Part shown: in pieces, positions 55,658-64,000 of the stretch
Layout: each line of letters starts with the position of its first letter
Position numbering within the stretch: position 1 is the stretch's first letter
NCBI GenBank assembly: GCA_039583875.1
Contig: CM077150.1
Span: 177,944,375 to 178,008,374, forward strand
From: Platanthera guangdongensis
Lineage: Eukaryota > Streptophyta > Magnoliopsida > Asparagales > Orchidaceae
Reading direction: 5' to 3'
Length of the DNA stretch: 64,000 nucleotides
Notes under the pieces: model-generated
Database searches by the model: none
What the model was told of the DNA's origin: nothing
The model's input: only the letters and a program-made list of their open reading frames with translations
Position numbers and translations under genes: made by a program

Positions 55658-56624
55658 ATGACCTATGACATTAATGTTTCCCGATTAAAATCCTCTGATT
55701 CCATGTCGAACGTTAGGAAAACAATTTATTTACCCGTAGTGAATGAGATTCTAGAATTGATTAGGCAACTAACGCCTACCCCAGCCTTGCCATCATACAC
55801 TAAGGATTCTAATCTTCCCCAGACTTATCTTCACACTAAGAGTGAGATATTCACCTATGATGGTTATGGGGATCCCAAATATTTTAGAGACTGGCTTAAG
55901 TGGGTAGAAAACTATTTTGATTGTCATGAATGGGATGACCACCAAAAGGTTAACATCGTCCGAGAGCGGTTAATAGGTCGAGCCCGCGTGTTTTGGTTAA
56001 ATGAAGAACATCATGTTGGTAGCTATAAAATTGCTTGGTCGTACATGCGTAGCATACTCTCGGATCACTTTGATCCCACCTACCTACGTACTAATAGCAC
56101 CACACCCGTTAGCAAGAATAGTTTCGTCACTAGACCCGTATCTGCTTATAGGAGTGAACATACGCCTCAGGATAGATCCTATCCCCATAGAGGTAGTAAT
56201 ACCCAAAGTGTGCCTATTCACACCTCTAGGGAACATATGCCATTTAGACGACAAAATTTGAACTCGAAAGAGGTTACTACTAGGGTGTCTGCTCCTTTAG
56301 CCTCGATATATAAGCCCCCTGATATAGTGACTGATACCCATAAGGGTGCTGATGTAGATGTGGTATTTTTGATCCTGAGGATGCTGATGTTGATATATTA
56401 TCTCTGGATTCTAAAGATGACAAGCTAGGAGACAGTATTTCTTCACATATGATAGTGCCCGACTAGTCTAATGATTCTGAAAGTGAGGGAATCCCTAGTG
56501 ATTTAGAAGATGATGTATGGGATGATGCCATTTCGGTTTGTGAGAGTATTCTATTGCATATCACTTGCCCTACTAGTGTTGCGTCTGTTCATCCTAGTAT
56601 TGAGTGCCCTCTCCAGGATACGAT
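55658..56624 (+). pseudogene. gag: gag of E1, then an acidic tail
   Basis: ATG at 55658. The gag core has FTYDGYGDPKYFRDWLKWVE near 55855, RERLIGRARVFWLNEE and YMRSILSDHFDP, the pattern of plant chromovirus gag. No CCHC knuckle is seen. After a frameshift near 56365 an Asp/Glu-rich stretch with one stop (56464) runs to the foldback insertion at 56625. The tail may once have been continuous with the ORF at 57231. Confidence 0.8.
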
Positions 56625-57212
56625 GTAACGACCCGGCCCTTTAAACCAAGCATCGTCGGCCCACCGTACCCTTCATGAGCCGATGGCTTGTCTCGCCCCA
56701 CGGCACCACTGGTAGTAAGCCTAAACATCAAGGCATGCAGGCCCAATTCACCCCAACCAAATCTCCATGCATGTTTATCAGCAGAGGTATGTTGTTTCCA
56801 TGGGGTCTTGAGCCCGCAACCTTGATAAGAGAGTCTTAATATCACGCGTCATCACCAAATGAGTTGAGCTCAGTTGGTGATGAGGAGTGGTATTAAGACT
56901 CTCTTATCAAGCTTGCGGGTTCGAGACCCTCAGCTCAGTTGGTGATGAGGAATTGTATTAAGACTCTCTTATCAAGGTTGCGGGTTCAAGACCCCGTGTC
57001 AATAACCTACCGCTGCTGATAAACAGATGCGAAGATTTGGTTGGGGTGCACTGGGCCTGCGGGCCTTGATGTTTAGGATTACTACCAGTGGTGTCGTGGG
57101 GCGAGAGAAGCCACTGACCCATGAAGGGTGTGGTGGGCCTCTGAGATCTAAACCCGGGTTGCTGGTAGGTCGGCAGCGCTTGGTCTAAAGGGTCGGGTTA
57201 TTATATACGATC
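56617..57212. mobile_element. Foldback element with tRNA-like (SINE-like) promoter boxes
   Basis: An insertion of ~580 bp (56626-57203) is bounded by ATACGAT (56618-56624 and 57205-57211), perhaps part of a 9-bp duplication. Its arms are a long imperfect inverted repeat starting TAACGACCC / TAATAACCC. In the centre, three copies of a ~64-bp unit occur: one inverted (about 56803-56866) and two direct (56868-56931, 56932-56996). The direct units have an A-box-like GAGCTCAGTTGGT and a B-box-like GGTTCGAGACC about 40 bp apart, as in tRNA genes and SINEs. No A-rich tail and no ORF. A Mutator-like MITE carrying tRNA-derived sequence, or a head-to-head SINE dimer, are the two readings. Confidence 0.75.
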
Positions 57213-57230
57213 CCCATCGCGTTTGAGCCT

Positions 57231-58361
57231 ATGATTACACCCACTGAGACTTCATCTGACTTACCTGAGGAGCCTGTGAGTGAGGATTTCTCTATTGTCA
57301 TTGATGACTCTGACTTAATGGATGTCTCGACAGATTGTGAAGACTCGCCATATGTGAGAAGGTTATGTTTGGATGATTTTAGCACTACGAACCCAAACGA
57401 TAGTTATTTGATGTTACGACCATTGTCTGAAGCTCAATCTGAATTAAAATTTTCGTCGGGTTTGATTTTGCCCATTTTTGAGACCGTTACTGAATCTGAA
57501 TTGAATGACTTGTGTAGTGTGTTGGAAGAAATTACAAGCGAGGAAGTGGTATTTTGGGACGATTCTTTGGTTTTACCCCCGCCTAAGAGTTCATTGATGT
57601 TATCACCGATAGGTGAAATTAATTCTAATTTGGATTTTATCTCGGGTTTCAGTTTACCGACCCTTTCTCCTATTTTTGTGCCCGCATTAGTTAGCATTTT
57701 AGGACATGAAATTGGTAGTCCTAGACTGAGTTGTTGTGACGCGCCAACTCTATTAGTCCCTATATTGGCGTTGTCTCAGCGCTTAGATCTTAGTCAGTTG
57801 AGCGCACTAGTTTTTGGTCTGGTCACCACACCGCGTAGATCTGACAACGCGTCACATTTGACTATTCCTTTCTATGCTTGTCCGGCTACGGTTCTATCCT
57901 CATCTGTTTCTACTTCTTTGGCTATTGTGCCTCTGGATGTGGTGTCTCCTTCACATAGCTATATACCACACCCGGTCGCACGAATTTATCTACAGCCTTT
58001 TGATGACCCTCATTCCCACCCGTTAATGACCACGGTTAGGCCCCATAAGTTGTATAGCTCGCATATCTTTTCACACTCGGGAGCGTCCAACTCTATTATT
58101 TATGATGAACGGTTCCCCTTGGTATATCTTCATGCCAAGCGTGAAAATGTTAGATATAAATTTAGAACTGCGAATTTGGAGCCAATGAAAGTCATCTTTG
58201 ATTATAAGGCTCCGATGCTCGCTGACTTAACCCCTTTATCCTCCGTATTTGGGTTGAGTCACGTAGCACATGGGTTCACACCTCATGGTAGTAATATACT
58301 TAGGCGCACTTTAAAAAAAAATACTCAATCAAGTTGCATCTTATTATTATTCACGTGCTAG
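57231..58361 (+). CDS. Uninterrupted 376-codon ORF of unknown function in E1
   Basis: The longest intact ORF between gag and integrase of E1. I recognise no family. The N-terminal half is acidic and Ser/Thr/Asp-rich (DFSIVIDDSDLMDVSTDCED), the middle is rich in Leu, Ser and Pro, the C-terminal part more basic (HAKRENVRYKFRTANLEPMK). No zinc knuckle, aspartic-protease D-S-G or RT motif is visible. It occupies the place where protease, RT and RNase H would be. Its last ~60 codons recur in E2 (62480-62665) with few changes. The ATG lies 19 bp past the foldback insertion, so the true start may have been further upstream. It may be an extended gag tail, a captured fragment or a chance open frame. 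Confidence 0.5.
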   Translation: MITPTETSSDLPEEPVSEDFSIVIDDSDLMDVSTDCEDSPYVRRLCLDDFSTTNPNDSYLMLRPLSEAQSELKFSSGLILPIFETVTESELNDLCSVLEEITSEEVVFWDDSLVLPPPKSSLMLSPIGEINSNLDFISGFSLPTLSPIFVPALVSILGHEIGSPRLSCCDAPTLLVPILALSQRLDLSQLSALVFGLVTTPRRSDNASHLTIPFYACPATVLSSSVSTSLAIVPLDVVSPSHSYIPHPVARIYLQPFDDPHSHPLMTTVRPHKLYSSHIFSHSGASNSIIYDERFPLVYLHAKRENVRYKFRTANLEPMKVIFDYKAPMLADLTPLSSVFGLSHVAHGFTPHGSNILRRTLKKNTQSSCILLLFTC

Positions 58362-58380
58362 TTGCTCGCCGAATGAGATC

Positions 58381-59069
58381 ATGCACGGATGTAAAACACA
58401 TGTGCCTTTTAACTTGAATTCGTTACCCCTGTCTTATAAGACATGTCAACTCACACAAGTTTATGTCTCTCATGTTCATAAATTATATAAGCACATTAGT
58501 GAAGCACTAACCATACAAATGACATTTTTTCAATTTCATGCTATCTTACATAAAAGAAGGTCTCACTATGAGATTGACGATTTATTTTTGGTGTGTCTCG
58601 TCCCTGAACGGTTGCTTTCGGGCACTATAGAAAGTTGACGAGTTGGCGAGCTGGACCTTTTTCGGATATTAAAAAAATTAGGAGAATACGCATATCATTT
58701 GAAGTTATCCACCGATTGGGGTATTTCTCCTATTTTTAATGTTTCTGATTTAACGTCATATGTTTCTCCACCACTTGAATTATCTGTCTGTTCGTTTGGG
58801 TAGTGAGCTTGTGCCTGGATCGCTCTCTTCATCGGTCTTCACTGAAAGTACGTTGGTTGTTGATATAAAAACTTGTTTTCCTTTATTGCCTAATGCTTTT
58901 CCAAGGTTCGCCAGGACCACCTTTTTGCATGACAGGATACTCGAAGATGAAGTGCTCTCCTCGCCAAGTGGTGTTGTCTACTGGTACGTGTTCTTTTGGA
59001 TGATGCTCTCCTGCACCGGTACTTTCAGACCAACTCATCGGTGATGAGTAGTTTTGAGTGGGGGAGGAT
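58381..59069 (+). pseudogene. pol: Integrase C-terminus and chromodomain-like end of E1
   Basis: Remnant of the end of gypsy integrase: VPFNLNSLPLSYKTCQL, VHKLYKHISEALT, VCLVPERLLSGTIES, then, after a stop and an extra 8-9 bp near 58636 that shift the frame, KLGEYAYHLKLSTDWGIS and FNVSDLTSY (GPY/F-like module). It is followed by HDRILEDEVLSSPSGVV and a LHRYFQTNSS..SSFEWG stretch that looks like a decayed chromodomain and its tail. The frame runs through the polypurine tract (GAGTGGGGGAGGAT) into the 3' LTR. E2 keeps the same region with fewer breaks. Confidence 0.75.
59055..59069 (+). promoter_or_regulatory. Polypurine tract of E1
   Basis: GAGTGGGGGAGGAT abuts the TGATGGAGAC start of the LTR and at the same time is read as codons of pol. 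Confidence 0.85.
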
Positions 59070-60358
59070 TGATGGAGACAACGACCCTCAACAAGTTGAA
59101 GATGATGACGACGTGCTTACTGAAGTTCTTTCTCCGCCTCCAAATAAAGACTTGCGGCGCCATGATGATCATGTCTAGCGAAGCCATAATATCCGCCCTC
59201 GGCGCAAACCAATCTAATAATTATTATTTGAATCATTTCTTTTTATTGCAATTTTTATTTCATTTTCATGTAATGTTTTAAGTTAATGTGTGTGTTGAAT
59301 TTTAATTTTGGGCTACATATAGCCATAACATTGATGTAAGCCTATATATAGGCATGTATGGTTCTCATATTGATTAGTGAAGAATGAAATTGAATTGAAC
59401 CCTAATTTTTCCCTCTTGAGAATTCCCTCCTCTTTCCCTCCTCTCAAAAATTTGACTAGCCCCCCTCCTCCCCTCTCCTTTGTCGCCAGCCTCTTTCTCC
59501 TCCTCTCCCTATTCGGCTCCCTCTCCTCCTCCACCACTACTTGGCAATATTCGGCCATAGCCTTATTCCCTCCCCCAGACCGAGCCCTTTCCCCCTACCC
59601 AAAATAAAACCTAGACGCCACCCTTCCACCTTCCTCTTAAAAACTCGGCCACCACCTCACCAAAAACCAACCACCTCCATCTCAAGAAAAATGACCCCCA
59701 TCATTCTACAAAGCCGACCACCTCTTGTCCTTGTGGTGAATTCGGCCAAGATATATAAGGTTGCCTCCTTGTGGAATCCTACTCTGGCGTGAAGCGACGA
59801 AGGAGGACAAGTTTCCTCTCCTATCGACGTGACTCAGGTGGAGCCGTTCAAGAGTGAGCTAAGTAGAGAAATCGGAATCATCAATTTCGATTGGGTAACG
59901 ATAATTTTCTACCTTTTTGTGTGTTCTTCTCTTAGATTAATTCCTGTGGTGGTTTACTTTAGCGTAATTTTGGAAGCATTGTATTTTCGTGGTTTTCTCT
60001 CGATTGAATTTTGTGGTTCATCTAATTTTCGTTTAAGTTTGATAGGGTTTTGGCGAGCCCCGTTTTCTTTTGTTGGGAGAGATCTACCGTTACCGAATCG
60101 TTATTTTTGGTAGATCTCTTTTGGTACAACCTTCGCTCGATCGGACCGGGCTGGTCCTTTTAGCTGGAAAGAATATTGGTTTTTATAGCCCTTGTTCGAT
60201 CCTAATCGGTTTGGCTACCCGCATGCTAGCATCTATTTGATAGAATTGTATAATGTGTGTGTTGCGTTGATGATTGTGCAAGTGTAGGATTGGAATCATT
60301 GAGAGGCATACGTGTTTGTCTTTAGATATATTTGGTGTCAATGTGTGGGCCTTCATCA
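59070..60358 (+). repeat. 3' LTR of E1
   Basis: About 1.29 kb, homologous to the split 5' LTR and to 63365-64000. It keeps the uninterrupted H target site (near 59526). TATA box TATATATA at 59343-59350. The pol tail in it stops early (TAG near 59176) in contrast to the two other LTR copies. Confidence 0.93.
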
Positions 60359-61941
60359 CATTCTTAGTGACTCCAGTCCAATCTGAGTCCTCACCACCAC
60401 CCCCAGGATGGCAACAACCGTGAGCATTTGAGTCTTTCCGGCCGAAGCCTAAGAGTTGTCCTTCTATGCCAATGGTAAGTGCCAAGTACCTTAGGTCTCT
60501 TTAACCGACCACATAGAGCGGATACGGTTCCACTCAACCCGTTGCTCATACTGCCATGTCAATTTAAGTCATCGGCGTGGATCAAGCTTCTCTGAGGCCC
60601 ATCGTATCGATCATACAATAATACATAACCCGGTTATGCATAAGGTGGGCTCTCAGGCCATAAATCTGGTCTCCCAGAGCACACAGCCCCACACACTGGC
60701 CCCCAGGTCTCCTCGATACAGGCCTCACAACAGCGCTTTCACAGAGCTACCGTCGGTGGTAACACTACCATCATGCGGTATCTGGAAGAAATGTGTTTCT
60801 GCCCAGTTTTTCAGGTGCCCCTTCGGGTTAGTCCCCAAAGTTCCCTGATGTAATCTACCGCGTAGAAACCCGAAAAACAAATAGCACGGAGTCTTCTTCA
60901 GCAATACATGCATAATGAAACATCACCAATCCAGACTAACCCATTCGGATGGGCTTCACACACCATGCCTATGTTCGTACTTCGATTCCGAACTCTATAT
61001 GCAAAACTATGGGGATAATCCATATCTACCCGAAGGAATACCTCACGCTCACCGCACACTCGCGGGAGAGGGTTTCTTATGCAAAAGGAAGAGTACTTCA
61101 TATGTCCAAGTAGAGAATCGTTACCCTTTGAGATTTCTTCAGTGTCATGCCCAAGATCTAGATGGATGGACGCGACCGCAACGACCATGCCTCCATAAAT
61201 CCGGACTCGGCTTGCGAATCGGAGCTTGGGAAATCCTATGGCGGCGGGATCTCTCCCTTCTTCTTCCTTCTTCACTCTCCCTTCTCTCTAGTACTTAAAA
61301 AGAGAGTGTCAATGAAGAAATGAGTTGGGAAAACCTAACGCCCGACTATATACCCATAGGGGCATGCACCAGTCGTAGGATCTCCGAATAAAACCAGTGG
61401 ACAGTCCTGATTCCTCCAATAATTCAGTTTACGAGAGCTACCGACGTGCGGTAGGAAGTTACCGCAGCGCGGTAGAAAGTTACCGCCACGCGGTAGCCCA
61501 ATCGTTCGTCTTCTCGAGGATGCTGCCGCTTAGAAATCCAATTGGGCGGCGTCACGTGGACACATCATAACTGATACGCTACCACCACGTGGTAGAAAAC
61601 TATCGCCGCTCAGAAACCACAAAACTACGTTATCGTCTGCGGTACGGTTAACGCCACGCGGTAACAACCCGAGAGCTCTATCAAATAAATTATCCAGCTA
61701 TCGCCCCGCGCTACCGCTACTGCCGAGCGCTAGCGATTCTCGAGAATGTCGAGCTCTAAGTGCCCCAACCCAACCATCGAGCGGACTACCGCCACGCAGT
61801 ATACATTAACGCCCGGCGCTAGCATGCGCTGAGACGCCGAGAGCGTCGAGAGCATCGAGAGCACTGACTTAGCGCCAGCGGTAGGTCTACCGCAACATGG
61901 TACCTCCCAAAAAGGGTGTTTTCTCGACCTGGGGCATTACA
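60359..61941 (-). repeat. LTR of D / I, 5' part
   Basis: Resumes the D LTR after E1, starting with CATTC (the right copy of the target duplication). On the minus strand it begins TGTAATGCCCC at 61941 directly after the polypurine tract and pol tail of I. A TATATAG word near 61349 may be the TATA box. ORFs within it (60636-60848, 60915-61298 and minus-strand ones) are not supported. Confidence 0.82.
61430..61900. repeat. Array of CpG-rich TACCGC...GCGGTA palindromes in the D LTR
   Basis: Words such as GTTACCGCAGCGCGGTAG, GTTACCGCCACGCGGTAG and CTACCACCACGTGGTAG recur more than ten times, in the same part of the LTR as the A array at 11110-11595. Confidence 0.85.
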
Positions 61942-61962
61942 AATGACCCCTCACTTAAAGAA
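61942..61962 (-). promoter_or_regulatory. Polypurine tract of I
   Basis: The minus strand reads TTTAAGTGAGGGGTCATT directly before the LTR start TGTAATGCC, which marks the LTR as a 3' LTR with respect to I. Confidence 0.7.
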
Positions 61963-61984
61963 ATTTTGTCTCGAAATTTAAAGT

Positions 61985-62365
61985 TACAGGAAAAAAGAAA
62001 GAGTAACAATACATCAGGTTACCTTAGGGAAAAAGATCGGGAAACTCCTCCCTCATAGTTTGCTCGCTCTACCAATACAACTCTTCTCGGTCACAATTGT
62101 CCCAACGTACTTTGACCATCCTGATGGCTTTATTACGGAGTCGCTTGACTTCCACATCCTCATTGCAAATGGGCTTGACCTTCATCGTCTTCCCATTATC
62201 GACCGGCACTTGATTCGTAACTACCACTTGTGTAGGCTCTTGGATGTCCTTCCGCAGCACTGAGATGTGAAATACATCATGCAAACTGCTCAACTCCGCC
62301 GAAAGAGCCAAATGTTAGGCGGCTTCAGCAATCTCTACCAAGATCTCAAAAGGTCCAACATATAA
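61985..62365 (-). pseudogene. pol: pol tail of element I (integrase end / chromodomain-like)
   Basis: Open over 62311-62069 on the minus strand: LHDVFHISVLRKDIQEPTQ, then VEVKRLRNKAIRMVKVRWDN, close to the A tail (LHDLFHI..., MVKVRWDNC). After a stop replacing a coding position, MREEFPDLF can be read up to the end of the frame. Only the last ~110 codons of pol are present; the rest is cut off by the E2 junction at about 62370. Same family as A and D. Confidence 0.82.
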
Positions 62366-62432
62366 ATTTAGATTCACGTGCTAATTTTAGAAGTATAGAA
62401 TCGTTGACTTAACCCCTTTATTTAGATTCATC
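62366..62432. other. Scrambled junction (filler DNA) between I and E2
   Basis: Short pieces of E sequence stand out of order: ATTCACGTGCTA (found near 58353 and 62656), TTGACTTAACCCCTTTAT (near 58225 and 62525) and ATCTTCATGCCAAGCGTG (near 58126, here the start of collinear E2). Such templated patches are typical of end-joining repair. Confidence 0.7.
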
Positions 62433-62669
62433 TTCATGCCAAGCGTGAAAATGTTAGATATAAATTTAGAACTGCGAATTTGGAGACAATGAAAGTCATC
62501 TTTGATTATAAGGCTCCGATGATCGCTGACTTAACCCCTTTATCCTCCGTATTTGGGTTGAGTCACGTAGCACATGGGTTCACACCTCATGATAGTAATA
62601 TACTTAGGCGCACTTTTAAAAAAAATACTCAATCAAGTTGCATCTTATTATTATTCACGTGCTAGTTGC

Positions 62670-63512
62670 TCGCCGAATGAGATCATGCACGGATGTAAAA
62701 CACATGTGCCTTTTGACTTGAATTCGTTACCCCTGTCTTATAAGACATGTCAACTCGCACAATTTTATGTCTCTCATGTTCATAAATTATATAAGCACAT
62801 TAGTGAAGCACTAACCATACAAATGACATTTATCAATTTCATGCTATCTTACATAAAAGAAGGTCTCACTATGAGATTGACGATTTAGTTTTGGTGTGTC
62901 TTGTCCCTGAACGGTTGCTTTCGGGAACTATAGAAAGTTGGCGAGCTGGACAATTTTCGGATATTAAAAAATTAGGAGAATACGCATATCATTTGAAGTT
63001 ATCCACCGATTGGGGTATTTCTCCTATTTTTAATGTTTCTGATTTAACGTCATATGTTTCTCCACCACTTGAATTATCTGTCTGTTCGTTTGGGTATTGA
63101 GCTTGTGCCTGGATCGCTCTCTTCATCGGTCTTCACTGAAGGTACGTTGGTTGTTGATATAAAAACTTGTTTTCCTTTATTGCCTAATGCTTTTCCAAGG
63201 TTCGCCAGGACCACCTTTTTGCATGACAGGATACTCGAAGATGAAGTGCTCTCCTCTCCAAGTGGTGTTGTCTGCTGGTACGTGGTTCTTTTGGATGATG
63301 CTCTCCTGCACCGGTACTTTCAGACCAACTCATCGGTGATGAGTAGTTTTGAGTGGGGGAGGATTGATGGAGACGACGGCCCTCAACAAGTTGAAGACGA
63401 TGACGGCGTGCTTACTGAAGTTCTTTCTCCGCCTCCAAATAAAGACTTGCGACGCCATGATCATCATGTGGAGCGAAGCCATAATATCCTCCCTCGGCGC
63501 AAACCAATCTAA
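62670..63512 (+). pseudogene. pol: Integrase end and chromodomain-like tail of E2, reading into the LTR
   Basis: The GPY/F-like module is open at 62891-63100 and the tail at 63054-63512, with one frame change between them. The tail has RILEDEVLSSPSGVVCWYVV, LLHRYFQTNSSVMSSFEWG and RIDGDDGPQ, crosses the polypurine tract and ends at TAA 63510-63512, 148 bases into the LTR. The first E LTR (41593-41740) has the same length and stop, so this coding overlap is conserved. A chromodomain would tether integration to marked chromatin; here it is too decayed to be sure. Confidence 0.65.
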
Positions 63513-64000
63513 TTATTATTATTTGAAGCATTTCTTTTTATTGCAATGTTTATTTCATTTTCATGTAATGTTTTAAGTTAATGTGTGTGTTGAATTTTAA
63601 TTTTGGGCTACATATAGCCATAACATTGATGTAAGCATATATATAGGCATGTATGGTTCTCATATTGATTAGTGAAGAATGAAATTGAATTGAACCCTAA
63701 TTTTTCCCTCTTGAGAATTCCCTCCTCTTTCCCCCCTCTCAAAAATTTGACTAGCCCCCCTCCTCCCCTCTCCTTTGCCGCCAGCCTCTTTCTCCTCCTC
63801 TCCCTATTCGGCTCCCTCTCCTCCTCCACCACTACTTGGCAATATTCGGCCATAGCCTTATTCCCTCCCCCAGACCGAGCACTTTCCCCCAACCCAAAAT
63901 AAAACCTAGCCGCCACCCTTCCACCTTCCTCTTAAAAACTCGGCCACCACCTCACCAAAAACCAACCACCTCCATCTCAAGAAATATGACCCCCATCATT
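63365..64000 (+). repeat. 3' LTR of E2 (partial)
   Basis: TGATGGAGACGACGG... matches the E1 LTRs. TATA box TATATATA at 63638-63645. It includes the intact H target site near 63818 and runs off the window. Confidence 0.93.

Larger units (their letters stand above)
41593..60358 (+). mobile_element. Element E1: chromovirus-type Ty3/gypsy derivative, split by H
   Basis: LTRs 41593-42043 plus 54484-55308 (5') and 59070-60358 (3') start TGATGGAGAC and end CATCA. The initiator-Met primer site is at 55312-55322 and a polypurine tract precedes the 3' LTR. Flanks CATTT (41588-41592) and CATTC (60359-60363) are a probable 5-bp duplication within the D LTR. The interior has gag, an ORF of unknown function and the integrase end, but no protease, RT or RNase H. 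It is host to H (in the 5' LTR) and to a foldback element. Confidence 0.9.
62415..64000 (+). mobile_element. Element E2: second copy of E, truncated at its left, running off the window
   Basis: Collinear with E1 from 58126 onward: end of the unknown ORF, integrase end, chromodomain-like region, polypurine tract, LTR (63365-64000, incomplete). No H insertion. It lacks the extra bases that shift the E1 frame near 58636, so 62891-63100 reads VCLVPERLLSGTIES to FNVSDLTSY without a break. Confidence 0.9.

Noticed and set aside
56868..56996. Two tRNA genes in tandem
   Set aside because: A and B boxes are present, but no acceptor stem or clear anticodon loop is seen, and the units belong to the foldback element.
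60636..61298. Possible host gene fragments in the stretch right of E1
   Set aside because: The stretch is explained as the D/I LTR on the minus strand, with its palindrome array, polypurine tract and pol tail in order.

Overview
This window looks like nuclear heterochromatin of a plant, most likely a large-genome angiosperm; the species cannot be told from the sequence. I see no host gene, rRNA, functional tRNA or CRISPR array. Nearly every base belongs to nested LTR retrotransposons. The evidence is repeated LTR pairs, initiator-Met tRNA primer binding sites (TGGTATCAGAG), polypurine tracts, Ty3/gypsy gag-protease-RT-RNaseH-integrase remnants, one Sirevirus-like Ty1/copia element and short target duplications. 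I use my own letters A-I for the elements.

Layout. 1-2505 and 8308-8861 are two parts of LTR-like DNA (F), split by G (2506-8307), a Tat/Ogre-like gypsy element that keeps only gag-protease and a 78-bp tandem array. F ends against the pol remnant and 3' LTR of A (8863-13184, + strand). A interrupts the 5' LTR of B (13185-17301 and 32304-37131, + strand). C (17302-32310, - strand, LTRs of about 5 kb) interrupts B inside pol and is flanked by two 626-bp copies of B RNase H sequence. B's 3' LTR ends inside the integrase of D (37132-41592, - strand). The D LTR is split by E1 (41593-60358) and resumes at 60359-61941. It is followed by the pol tail of I, a relative of A and D, so I and D appear to share one LTR. 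E1 is a chromovirus-type gypsy derivative. Its 5' LTR carries the 12.4-kb Sirevirus-like copia element H (42044-54478), and its interior carries a 0.58-kb foldback element with tRNA-like promoter boxes. From about 62360 to the end lies a second E copy (E2), joined to I through scrambled filler DNA.

The nesting gives a relative chronology: D/I oldest; B and E1 inserted into D; A and C into B; F into A; G into F; H and the foldback into E1. All missing left arms (start of F, 5' half of A, most of B's 5' LTR, the rest of D) should lie left of base 1, which can be tested.

All coding regions carry stops, frameshifts or deletions except one 376-codon ORF of unknown function in E1 (57231-58361). 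The most unusual signal is at DNA level. Unrelated families each carry many copies of their own short CpG-rich palindromic module in the LTR: TTCGTCGA-N7-TCGACGAA in H (also between its coding domains), TTCGTCGAGT in B and F, CTACCGC/GCGGTAG in A and D, CTCGCCCC/GGGGCGAG in G.
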